Part shown: piece after piece, positions 55,293-62,820 of the stretch
Layout of the letters: each line of letters opens with the position of its first letter
Position numbering within the stretch: position 1 is the stretch's first letter
Origin: Pseudooceanicola spongiae
GTDB lineage: Bacteria; Pseudomonadota; Alphaproteobacteria; Rhodobacterales; Rhodobacteraceae
Assembly: GCF_014899185.1 (NCBI RefSeq)
Contig: NZ_CP045201.1
Location: 2,402,501 to 2,466,500, forward strand
Length of the DNA: 64,000 nt
Direction of reading: 5' to 3'
Translations under genes and position numbers: made by a program
The notes under the pieces: generated by a model
Seen by the model: the letters and a program-made list of their open reading frames with translations, nothing else
The model's database searches: none
Told to the model about the DNA's origin: nothing

Positions 55293-56204
55293 ATGCATTA
55301 CGACTTCGTGCCCCTCCCCGACCGCAAGCCCCTGATCTGGCCGAATGGCAAGAAGCTGGCGGTGATCCTGACCACCAACCTCGAATACTGGGACCAGGAA
55401 CGCGACGACCCCGCGCCCTATTACCCCGGCGGCCCCGGCATCGTCGGCGGCACACTGGGCGGCGATGTCTATGACAACCCGAACTGGACATGGCGCGAAT
55501 ACGGCCAGCGCGTCGGCGTCTGGCGCATGTTCGATGTCTTCGCAGCTGAGGGCGTGCCGACCTCCTGCACCATGAACGCCAAGATGGGGTTGGAGCGCCG
55601 CGCCGTCGTCGATGCCGCCGTCGCCCGCGGGTACGAGGTGATCCCCCACAACTACGTCCAGTCCGACCTGCTGACCGACTTCGCCAAGGACAAGGAAAAG
55701 GAACGCGCCGTCATCCGCGAGACGCTGAAGGTCTACCGCGATGTCGTCGGCAAACCCGCCAAAGGCTGGCTGTCGTCCTCGCTGCGCTCTACCCTCAACA
55801 CCGCCGATATCCTCGCGGAAGAGGGGCTGACCTTCTTCACCGACCTGCTGAACGACGACCAGCCCTACATGATCCAGACCGAAAGCGGCCGCCCGCTGGT
55901 CTCGATTTCCTATACCTCCGAGGTCAACGACTTCACCGTCTTCATGCGTCAGGGCATGGATGTCGACGGCGCCGCGCGGGTGTTTCAGGAACAGTTCGAC
56001 TGGCTGCGGCAAGAGGCGACAGAGACCGGCTCGGGTCGCTTCATGAACATCGGCCTGCACCCCCATGTGATCGGCCAGCCGTTCCGTATCCGTGCGATCC
56101 GTGATTTCATCCGCTATGCCAAGCAATTCGACGACATCTGGTTCGCCACCCGCGAGGAACTGGCCGACTGGTACGCCGAGAACCACGCCTCGCACATCGG
56201 ATAA
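55293..56204 (+). CDS. Polysaccharide-deacetylase-fold amidohydrolase (PuuE-like)
   Basis: This 303-residue cytoplasmic protein has the NodB/CE4 barrel, but its residues fit the PuuE allantoinase-like branch better than sugar deacetylases. The metal Asp-Asp pair is replaced by NLEYWD (29-34). His119 in VIPHNYVQSD lacks the second His four residues on, where Gln123 stands. A late GLHPHVIGQP supplies another His. PuuE is known as a metal-independent allantoinase, so hydrolysis of a cyclic amide, imide or ureide is plausible. The context with a flavin monooxygenase and maleamate-type enzymes agrees. There is no signal peptide. Confidence 0.88.
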   Translation: MHYDFVPLPDRKPLIWPNGKKLAVILTTNLEYWDQERDDPAPYYPGGPGIVGGTLGGDVYDNPNWTWREYGQRVGVWRMFDVFAAEGVPTSCTMNAKMGLERRAVVDAAVARGYEVIPHNYVQSDLLTDFAKDKEKERAVIRETLKVYRDVVGKPAKGWLSSSLRSTLNTADILAEEGLTFFTDLLNDDQPYMIQTESGRPLVSISYTSEVNDFTVFMRQGMDVDGAARVFQEQFDWLRQEATETGSGRFMNIGLHPHVIGQPFRIRAIRDFIRYAKQFDDIWFATREELADWYAENHASHIG

Positions 56205-56224
56205 GACCGCGCGAAAGGGATCGC

Positions 56225-56980
56225 ATGACGGACAGAGACGCAGATATGGACCACGATGCAGACGCATTGGCCCGGATGAAACCGGCCGATCGTGCCTATC
56301 ACGTCATCCGCGCCGCGATCCTGACGGGCGAGCTGCGCCCCGGGGCCCACCTCGCCGAAAACCAGCTCGCCGAGATGTGCAACTCCTCGCGCACCCCCGT
56401 GCGCGAGGCCCTGCAGCGCCTGACCGCCGAAGGTCTGGCGCTGTCGGAACGGCGCAGCCGCTTCGTTGCAAACTTCTCGTATGAGGAAGTCTCGGTCGTG
56501 TTCGAACTGCGCGCCCGGATCGAGGCCTATCTCGCCCGCCTCGCCGCGCTGCACGTCACGCCCGACGAAATCCGCCAGATGGAGGCGCTGATCCTGCGCA
56601 TGGATGACGTCGCCAATCAGGACCCCGCCGCCTTTCACGACCTCAACACCCAGTTTCACGATGCGATCCTGCGGGCCACCCGCTCGGCGCAGCTGCGCTC
56701 GGTCACGCGGCAGGTCTTTGCCCTGCCCCTCGTCACGATCAAGCGCGCCTACTGCGATCAACCCATTGATCCCGCACGCTCAAACGCCCAGCACCGCGAT
56801 ATCCTCGCCGCCTTCCGCAACCGCGACGAAGCCTGGGCCGAATCCGCGATGATGAGCCATATCCTGTCCGCCAAGCCGACCCGCCCGGCAGGCACCTCCC
56901 CCGAAGAGGCGCGCGTGCGCGCCCTCGCCAATGGCCTCGCACCCAATCCGCACGGCGGATTTTTCGGAGACCCGTCATGA
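56225..56980 (+). CDS. GntR-family (FCD) regulator
   Basis: This 251-residue FadR-group regulator has a winged helix at about 20-90 (QLAEMCNSSRTPVREALQRLTAEGLALSE) and an FCD domain at about 95-225 with the HD...TQFHDAIL metal-site pattern. It lies 20 bases after the deacetylase-fold gene and overlaps the SDR by 4 bases, so it is made with the enzymes. It may control its own operon through the sites in 52872-53241. An unrelated UTRA-type GntR 2.5 kb away is the other candidate. Confidence 0.92.
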   Translation: MTDRDADMDHDADALARMKPADRAYHVIRAAILTGELRPGAHLAENQLAEMCNSSRTPVREALQRLTAEGLALSERRSRFVANFSYEEVSVVFELRARIEAYLARLAALHVTPDEIRQMEALILRMDDVANQDPAAFHDLNTQFHDAILRATRSAQLRSVTRQVFALPLVTIKRAYCDQPIDPARSNAQHRDILAAFRNRDEAWAESAMMSHILSAKPTRPAGTSPEEARVRALANGLAPNPHGGFFGDPS

Positions 56981-57801
56981 CCAGAGCCCTCACCGGCAAG
57001 ACCATCCTCATCACCGGCGCCTCGCGCGGGTTGGGCCGCGAAATGGCGCTGGAACTGGCGCAGGCCGGGGCGCAGCTGGTCCTGATCGGGCGCAGCGACA
57101 GCCCCGCCCTGCGCGCGGTTCAGGCCGAGGCGCAGGCCCTCGGCGCCGAGGCCATCGCGCTGGCCTGCGACGTCGCCGACAAAGACCAGTGCCAGGCCAC
57201 GATCAAAGCCGCGCTGGACCGTTTTGGCCGCCTCGATGCCCTGATCAACAATGCCGGGATCGGGATGCGCGCCATTTCCGAGACGTTCAACACCACCCCC
57301 ACCAAATTCTGGGAGGCCGACCCCGCCGCATGGGCCGCGATCGTCAGTGCCAACGTCAACGGCCCGTTCTACATGGCCCGCTTTGCCGCCCCGCACATGG
57401 TCGCGCAGGGCGCGGGCAAGATCATCAACATCTCGACCTCGGATCAGACCATGGTGCGGCGCGGCTACGCGCCCTACGGCCCCTCGAAAGCCGCGCTTGA
57501 GGCCGCCTCCCGCGTCTGGGCGCAGGATCTCGACGGCACCGGCGTCACCGTCAACGTCTACCTGCCCGGCGGCGCCGCCGACACCGATCTGCTGCCGCCC
57601 TCGCCCGACAAGAAGGGGGCCGACGGCAACCTGCTGGAGGCCGCGATCATGCGCCGCGCCATCGTCTGGCTCTGCTCTGATGCCTCCGACGGTGTCACCG
57701 GCGCCCGCTTCATCGCCCGCCTCTGGAACCCCGACCTGCCGGACGCCGAGGCCGCCGCCGCCGCCCGCAGCCCCTCCGTCGACAAACCGGGCATCATGTG
57801 A
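56977..57801 (+). CDS. Short-chain dehydrogenase/reductase
   Basis: This 274-residue classical SDR has TGASRGLGREMA (13-24), the Asp of CDVAD, NNAGIGMR, the catalytic Ser in INISTSD and YGPSKAALE, with the active Tyr-x-x-x-Lys. It is co-translated with the GntR before it, and its TGA shares a base with the next ATG. It should oxidise or reduce a hydroxyl or keto intermediate. The C-terminal tail after residue 250 is longer than in minimal SDRs. Confidence 0.91.
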   Translation: MTRALTGKTILITGASRGLGREMALELAQAGAQLVLIGRSDSPALRAVQAEAQALGAEAIALACDVADKDQCQATIKAALDRFGRLDALINNAGIGMRAISETFNTTPTKFWEADPAAWAAIVSANVNGPFYMARFAAPHMVAQGAGKIINISTSDQTMVRRGYAPYGPSKAALEAASRVWAQDLDGTGVTVNVYLPGGAADTDLLPPSPDKKGADGNLLEAAIMRRAIVWLCSDASDGVTGARFIARLWNPDLPDAEAAAAARSPSVDKPGIM

Positions 57802-58697
57802 TGGTCGCCCTCGGCCCCCATGCCACGCTGGAGCGCGTGATTGACCTCGACCCCTTCCGCCTGCCGCTGGACTTCCTCTTTCCCGACGCCCGCCTCGACG
57901 CGCTGGAGGGCGCGCGCGACTGGCTCGCCCCGCATCACATCGACTTTGACCGGGCCGAGGTGCTGCTCGGCGTGCAAAGCCACCTGCTGCGGATCAATGG
58001 CCGCATTATCCTGATCGACAGCTGCGTCGGCGAACACAAATCCCGCCCCAGCCGGGCCGACTGGCACATGCGCGCAGGCACAGGCTATCTTGCCCGCCTC
58101 GCCGCGCATGGCGTGACGCCCGCCGATGTCGATGTCGTCTTCTGCACCCACCTGCACGCCGATCACATCGGCTGGAACACCCGGCTGGAGGATGGCCGCT
58201 GGGTGCCGACCTTCCCCAACGCCCGCTACCTGATCGGCAAGGCCGAGCTGGCGCACTGGCTGACACACGCCGCCGCCAATCACGGCGCCTTCAACGACAG
58301 CGTCGCGCCCCTGCTGGACGCCGGTTGCGTCGATACAGTCGAGGATGGCGCGGATCTCGGCGGGCACATGCACCTTGAGGCCCGCCTCAGCGTCACCGAC
58401 CTGCCCGGCCACTCGCCCGGCCAGACCGGCCTGATCCTGCAGAGCCCCGGCACCCGCGCGATCTTCTGCGGCGATGCAATCCACAGCCCGGCGCAGCTGG
58501 TGCGCCCCGACTGGTCGTCGCAGTTCTGCCACGATCCCCTGCAGGCCGCCCGCACCCGCCAGCACCTGCTGGCCGAGGCGCATGACACCGACAGCCTCCT
58601 GATCCCCGCGCATCTGCGCGACGCCATCGCCTTTCGCGCCCGCCCGAAACAGTCAGGCGGCAGGGAGATCTGGGAGCCGCAATGGCTTCAGGACTGA
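57801..58697 (+). CDS. Metallo-beta-lactamase-fold hydrolase (lactonase-like)
   Basis: This 298-residue hydrolase has the two-metal motif THLHADHIGWN (His117, His119, Asp121, His122), then LPGHSPGQ, CGDAIHS and a late PAH, the full ligand set. The layout resembles N-acyl-homoserine lactonases and 4-pyridoxolactonase. Lactone hydrolysis in the degradation pathway is a reasonable guess, but esterase or thioesterase activity is also possible. The ATG at 57801 overlaps the SDR stop; a GTG one codon earlier is possible. The 3' end overlaps the convergent GntR gene by 10 bases. Confidence 0.9.
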   Translation: MVALGPHATLERVIDLDPFRLPLDFLFPDARLDALEGARDWLAPHHIDFDRAEVLLGVQSHLLRINGRIILIDSCVGEHKSRPSRADWHMRAGTGYLARLAAHGVTPADVDVVFCTHLHADHIGWNTRLEDGRWVPTFPNARYLIGKAELAHWLTHAAANHGAFNDSVAPLLDAGCVDTVEDGADLGGHMHLEARLSVTDLPGHSPGQTGLILQSPGTRAIFCGDAIHSPAQLVRPDWSSQFCHDPLQAARTRQHLLAEAHDTDSLLIPAHLRDAIAFRARPKQSGGREIWEPQWLQD

Positions 58698-59458
58698 CCT
58701 CGGTTGCGCTTGATCCGCATCTTGTAGCTCAGCTGCTCTGCCGGGTGCCAGTTGCACGAGGTGATCAGAACGCCCTCGGACGTGCGATACCTGCGCAACA
58801 ATTGCAGCGCGATCGCCCCCGGTGTCAGCCCAAGCTGACGCTGCGCGGCCTCCGGCATCGGCGCGGCGCTGATCTCCTGCTCGCACTCATCGATCGGCAC
58901 GACCGAGTTGCTCTCCAACAGGTTGAAAAACGGCCCCTTATAGTCCTGAAACTGCGGCACCAGATGGGCAAAGGCCTGCGGAACATAGCTTTGGATATAG
59001 GCCATCGGGCGGCCCCCCGGCCGGGTCCAGCGCACACCGTCCACCCGGGTCCAGACCTCACCGACCTTGCCGCCAACGACCCCGGCCAGCTCCTTGTCCA
59101 GAGCAATCACCTCACTGCCCAGCACGACATAATAGGTCTCCACCGCGACCTGAAACAGCTCCTGCAGGCTATCGAACGTCTGGCTGTAATGCACCTGCGG
59201 CTGAGTCGAGATGACACGCGTGCCAAGCCCCTGACGACGCTCGACAAATCCACTGTCCGTCAGGTTGCGCAAGGCCTCGCGGACGGTGAATCGGGAGGTG
59301 TCGAATTCCGCCGAAAGCTCCACCTCGGTCGGCATCAGCGACCCGATCGGATAGGTCCCGTCCCGCAAGCGCGCCTCCAGAATCCGCTGGATTCGCGCAT
59401 AGCGCGGCCCCACGCCGTCATCCTTCTGTGTTGGCTTATCGGACAAATCTTCGGACAT
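58688..59458 (-). CDS. GntR-family (HutC/UTRA) regulator
   Basis: This 256-residue regulator has an N-terminal winged helix (about 15-85, SLMPTEVELSAEFDTSRFTVREALRNLTDSGFVERRQGLGTRV) and a C-terminal UTRA ligand domain (about 100-250). The ATG at 59458 is preceded by GACGAGGCG; an in-frame upstream start at 59518 was not used. It faces away from the maleate-isomerase operon at 59664, and the dyad at 59612 between them is its most probable operator. Similar dyads in two other control regions of this block suggest it may be the common regulator, with a pathway intermediate as effector. Confidence 0.91.
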   Translation of the reverse strand: MSEDLSDKPTQKDDGVGPRYARIQRILEARLRDGTYPIGSLMPTEVELSAEFDTSRFTVREALRNLTDSGFVERRQGLGTRVISTQPQVHYSQTFDSLQELFQVAVETYYVVLGSEVIALDKELAGVVGGKVGEVWTRVDGVRWTRPGGRPMAYIQSYVPQAFAHLVPQFQDYKGPFFNLLESNSVVPIDECEQEISAAPMPEAAQRQLGLTPGAIALQLLRRYRTSEGVLITSCNWHPAEQLSYKMRIKRNRGQS

Positions 59459-59611
59459 CAGCGCCTCGTCAATGCAAAGTGTTACACGACCCGTACAACC
59501 TACAGGCGTCTTGTTCAAATGGGATCATATAGGGCAGACTGCAAACATTTCCCGGCCTATCCCGCAACAGGCAGCTTAAAAGATATGGACATTTAAGTCA
59601 TCGCATGAAAT

Positions 59612-59627
59612 CTTTGATCGTACAAAG
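59612..59627. promoter_or_regulatory. Candidate operator between the UTRA-type GntR gene and the maleate-isomerase operon
   Basis: CTTTG-ATCGTA-CAAAG is a perfect 5-base inverted repeat with a 6-base centre, 36 bases before the start at 59664. Its reverse reads CTTTGTACGATCAAAG, similar to TTTGTACTGACAA at 53167. A further GTTACAC...GTACAAC stretch (59480-59499) lies nearer the regulator start. The rest of 59459-59663 holds no gene. Confidence 0.5.
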
Positions 59628-59663
59628 GGTGTTCTGCATCCCAATTTCACCGGAAATAACATC

Positions 59664-60443
59664 ATGTCTGCGCCTCTGGCCACGTCCCCTCGCCCCACAC
59701 GCCGCGCCTCTTCCTATAGCACCCGTGCCCGCCTTGGCCTGATCACGCCGCCCACCAATACGGTGAACGAAGCGGAATGGGCGCGCATGATGCCCGCGGG
59801 TGTCACCTATCACAGTCACAGGATGCGCCTGCACGCCGATACCACGAGCGAGGCCGGGCTGAAAACACTCCACGACGATCTCGACGCCGCCATCGCCATG
59901 CTGAGCGCCGCCGATGTCGATGTCGTCGCCTATGCCTGCACCGCAGGCTCCATGGTGACGCCCGCCGCTTCGATCCCCGAGGCCCTCACTGCGCGCAACC
60001 ACCTGCCCGTCGTCACCACCGCCGCCGCCATCATCGACGCGCTCACGGCCCTCGGCGTGACCCGGATCAGCGTCGCGACGCCCTACCACGACGCCCTGAA
60101 TGATCACGAGGTCCACTTCCTCGCCGATCACGGGGTTGAGGCGCTGTCGATCTCCGGCCTCGGCCTTGGTGCCAACGGCCCCTCCGAATACCCCCTGATC
60201 GCGCAGACCTCCTTGGCCGATGTCGCCGCCCATGCCCGCGCCAGTGTGGTGCCCGGCGCGCAGGCGCTGCTGATCTCCTGCACCGATTTCCCCACCCTGC
60301 CGATCATCCCGGCGCTGGAGGCGGAGCTGGGCATCCCCGTCCTCTCCTCCAACACCGCGACGCTGTTTGCCGCCCTCCGCGCGGCGGGCCTCGCCCACGA
60401 ACCCATTCCCGGCGCCGGCCGCCTGCTGTCCGGCACGCTGTAA
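59664..60443 (+). CDS. Maleate cis-trans isomerase / AMDase-family enzyme with both cysteines
   Basis: This 259-residue member of the Asp/Glu racemase superfamily has LITPPTNTVNEAEW (26-39). The two catalytic cysteines are Cys92 in YACTAGSM and Cys206 in ISCTDFPTLP, placed as in maleate isomerases. EutA proteins of ectoine use and arylmalonate decarboxylases are related, so the exact reaction is open: isomerising a (substituted) maleate to the fumarate form, or decarboxylating a malonate. It leads an operon with a lyase, an amidase and an SDR, which fits removal of a maleamate-like intermediate. Confidence 0.9.
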   Translation: MSAPLATSPRPTRRASSYSTRARLGLITPPTNTVNEAEWARMMPAGVTYHSHRMRLHADTTSEAGLKTLHDDLDAAIAMLSAADVDVVAYACTAGSMVTPAASIPEALTARNHLPVVTTAAAIIDALTALGVTRISVATPYHDALNDHEVHFLADHGVEALSISGLGLGANGPSEYPLIAQTSLADVAAHARASVVPGAQALLISCTDFPTLPIIPALEAELGIPVLSSNTATLFAALRAAGLAHEPIPGAGRLLSGTL

Positions 60444-60458
60444 TCAGGAGAGTACCCC

Positions 60459-61322
60459 ATGGCCAATCCCATCCTCCGTCAGAAACTGACTGCGGGCGAC
60501 TTCATCCTCGCCCCCGGTGTCTTTGACCTGATCTCGACCCTGATCGCGGACCGCGCCGGGTTTCCCGCGCTTTATGTCACCGGCTACGGCACCGTCGCCT
60601 CGCACCTCGGGCTGCCGGACGCGGGCCTTGCCACCTATACCGAGATGCTGGGCCGCATTGCCCAGATGGTGAAGCGCGCCGACACCCCGATCATTGCCGA
60701 TGCCGACACCGGCTATGGCGGCTTGCTGAACGTGCGCCACACCGTGCAGGGGTATGAAGACGCCGGCGTCACCGCCATCCAGATCGAGGATCAGGAGTTC
60801 CCCAAGAAATGCGGCCACACCCCCGGCCGCCGCGTCATCGCGATGCAGGACATGGTCCGCAAGGTCGAGGTTGCCGTCGACAGCCGCCGGTCCGATGATT
60901 TTCTCATCATCGCCCGCACCGACGCCCGCACCACGCTTGGGCTGGACGAGGCGATCCGTCGTGGCAAGGCCTATGCCGCCGCCGGGGCCGACATCGTCTT
61001 CATCGAAAGCCCCGAGAGCCCCGACGAGATGCGCCGCATCGCCGAGGAGATCGACCGCCCCCTCATGGCCAACATGGTCGAAGGGGGCCGCACCCCGATC
61101 CTGACCGCCGACGCGCTGAAGGATCTCGGCTATGCCATCGCGATCCACCCCGCCACCGGCTTCCTCGCCATGGGCGCCGCGCTGACCGCCGCCTATGCCG
61201 ACCTGCGCGACAATGGCGAGACGACCGAGGCGATCCCGATGCATTCCTTCGCCGATTTCAACAGCCTTGTCGGCTTCGAGGATGTCTGGGCGTTCGAGCG
61301 CCGTTTCCCCGAAACAGACTGA
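60459..61322 (+). CDS. Isocitrate lyase/PEP mutase-family carbon-carbon lyase
   Basis: This 287-residue TIM-barrel enzyme has the magnesium-site residues in ADADTGYGG (80-88), IEDQ (109-112) and the flexible-loop motif KKCGH (116-120). The Cys of KKCGH is the base in isocitrate, 2-methylisocitrate and 2,3-dimethylmalate lyases and is absent in PEP mutase and phosphonopyruvate hydrolase, so a lyase or oxaloacetate decarboxylase-like role is favoured. Following a maleate-isomerase homologue it could split a substituted malate into pyruvate or glyoxylate plus an acid. The gap before it is 15 bases, with AGGAGAG as ribosome site. Confidence 0.9.
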   Translation: MANPILRQKLTAGDFILAPGVFDLISTLIADRAGFPALYVTGYGTVASHLGLPDAGLATYTEMLGRIAQMVKRADTPIIADADTGYGGLLNVRHTVQGYEDAGVTAIQIEDQEFPKKCGHTPGRRVIAMQDMVRKVEVAVDSRRSDDFLIIARTDARTTLGLDEAIRRGKAYAAAGADIVFIESPESPDEMRRIAEEIDRPLMANMVEGGRTPILTADALKDLGYAIAIHPATGFLAMGAALTAAYADLRDNGETTEAIPMHSFADFNSLVGFEDVWAFERRFPETD

Positions 61323-61361
61323 CCGGATACCGCCCCGATACCGACTGGATACCGACGTGAT
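61322..61361. repeat. 11-bp iteron array, locus C
   Basis: ACCG cores start at 61322, 61329, 61340 and 61351. The last three are 11 bases apart, in units like ACCGACTGGAT. This copy fills the whole 37-base gap between the lyase stop and the amidase start, leaving no room for a normal ribosome site other than GGA at 61347-61349. It lacks the TTTTCGC flank of loci A and B. Confidence 0.65.
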
Positions 61362-62007
61362 GAATGACGACCTCAGTGACAACTACGCCCGTGCCTATGG
61401 TGGCACCGCAGGCTTCGGCGCGCGACCCGCTCTGGTGCTGGTGGACTTCGCCGAAGGCTATTTCGACCCCGATTGCCCGCTCTATGGCGACGAGGGGTGC
61501 CGCACCGCCCTTGCCTCGGCCCTGCGCATCCGCGAGGCGGCCCATGCCGCAGGCCTCCCAGTGATCCTAACCGAGGTCAGCTACCCTGACGACAGCGGTG
61601 TCACGGGGGGGCGCTTCTGGCAAAAAGCCAAGCCTTTGCAAGCCTTTGTGAAGGGCCGCAGCACCGCAGCCTTTGCCGCCGGACTGGTGCCGCGCGACGA
61701 TGAAGTCATCGTCACCAAGCACTACCCTTCGGCATTTTTCGGCACATCCCTCGCGCCGATGCTGACCGCCATGGGCGTCGACAACGTCATCCTGACGGGC
61801 CTGACGACCTCCGGCTGCATCCGCGCCAGCTGCGTCGACGCGATGAGCCATGGCTTCATCACCACCGTCGTCTCGGACGCCTGCGGCGATCGCCACCCCG
61901 GCCCTCACGAGGCTAACCTGTTCGATATGAACGCAAAATACGCCGACGTGGTGTCCGAGGAAACCATCCTCGCGCATATCTCGACGCTTCCGAAACGCGG
62001 TAACTGA
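61360..62007 (+). CDS. Isochorismatase-like cysteine amidohydrolase
   Basis: This 215-residue hydrolase has the Asp-Lys-Cys triad of the family: Asp29 in LVLVDFAEGYF, Lys120 in VTKHYPSAFFGT, and Cys153 in TTSGCIRASCVDAMSHGF. The FFGTSL and cis-peptide region match N-carbamoylsarcosine amidase and maleamate amidohydrolase (NicF) more than true isochorismatases. Deamidation of a maleamate- or carbamoyl-type intermediate is the best guess. The start is ATG 61360 (a GTG lies one codon before); the frame is open upstream inside the lyase gene, but the family sequence begins NYARAYGG just after this ATG. Confidence 0.9.
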   Translation: MNDDLSDNYARAYGGTAGFGARPALVLVDFAEGYFDPDCPLYGDEGCRTALASALRIREAAHAAGLPVILTEVSYPDDSGVTGGRFWQKAKPLQAFVKGRSTAAFAAGLVPRDDEVIVTKHYPSAFFGTSLAPMLTAMGVDNVILTGLTTSGCIRASCVDAMSHGFITTVVSDACGDRHPGPHEANLFDMNAKYADVVSEETILAHISTLPKRGN

Positions 62008-62025
62008 GCCCGGAAAGGCCAAGAC

Positions 62026-62769
62026 ATGGCAACTGAAGACACCCCCAAGACCATCGCGGTCCTCGGCGGCGCCGGTGGCATCGGCCGCACTCTGGTCGCC
62101 AGCTTGCAGGACCGGGGCCATACGGTGACCGTCCTCGACCTACCCGTGTCGCTAAAGACCCATGACATCAACGGCATAGCCATCGATGCCGCTGACGAAG
62201 CCGCCGTCACCCGCGCCATGGCCGAGCTGTCCGAGCGGCACCCGGATGGCATCGACGGCTTCGTCAACCTCGCCGGCTGGAACTCCGACATCCAGCCGCT
62301 GAGCGAAACGCCCGCCTCCTATTTCGATGATGTCATCCAGGGCAACCTGCGCTCCACCTTCCTCGCCACCAAGGCCGTGGCGCCGCTGATCACTGACGGA
62401 GGCGCAATTGTTCTGTGTTCCTCGGGGCTTGGCCAGTTCATCCGCCCCGGCTTCGGCCCCTATGCGGCCTCAAAGGCCGGTGTCATTGCCCTGACCAAGA
62501 CCTTCGCGCTGGAGCTTGCGCCGCGTCTGCGCGTCAACGCCGTCGGTCCCGCCGTGGTCGATACCGCCTTCCTGCGCGGCGGCACCGGGCGCTCGGATGA
62601 AAGTGCCGACAACGTGCTGGATATCGAACGTCACAAGGCGATGACGCCCCTTGGCCGCGTCGCCCAACCCGAAGATGTCGCTGGCCCGATCCGCTTTCTG
62701 CTTGGCCCCGACGCCAGTTTCATGACAGGTCAGGTGCTCTGGATCAACGGCGGCGCCTACATGCCCTGA
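62026..62769 (+). CDS. Short-chain dehydrogenase/reductase
   Basis: This 247-residue SDR has GGAGGIGRTL (14-23) as the cofactor loop, VLDLP with Asp after the second strand (NAD-type), NLAG, a Ser in VLCSSGLG, the catalytic pair in YAASKAG, and the usual GQVLWINGGAYMP end. GGAAAGG precedes the ATG after an 18-base gap, so it is fourth in the operon. A hydroxy-acid or keto-acid intermediate is the likely substrate. Confidence 0.9.
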   Translation: MATEDTPKTIAVLGGAGGIGRTLVASLQDRGHTVTVLDLPVSLKTHDINGIAIDAADEAAVTRAMAELSERHPDGIDGFVNLAGWNSDIQPLSETPASYFDDVIQGNLRSTFLATKAVAPLITDGGAIVLCSSGLGQFIRPGFGPYAASKAGVIALTKTFALELAPRLRVNAVGPAVVDTAFLRGGTGRSDESADNVLDIERHKAMTPLGRVAQPEDVAGPIRFLLGPDASFMTGQVLWINGGAYMP

Positions 62770-62820
62770 GGGCGCATAGCCGCTTGCCCTGCCCCTTGAC
62801 CCGTTCCGCCGCGAGATCCT

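Noticed and set aside
60459-61322. PEP mutase or phosphonopyruvate hydrolase
   Set aside because: The KKCGH motif with its catalytic cysteine marks the lyase branch, and no phosphonate genes are nearby.
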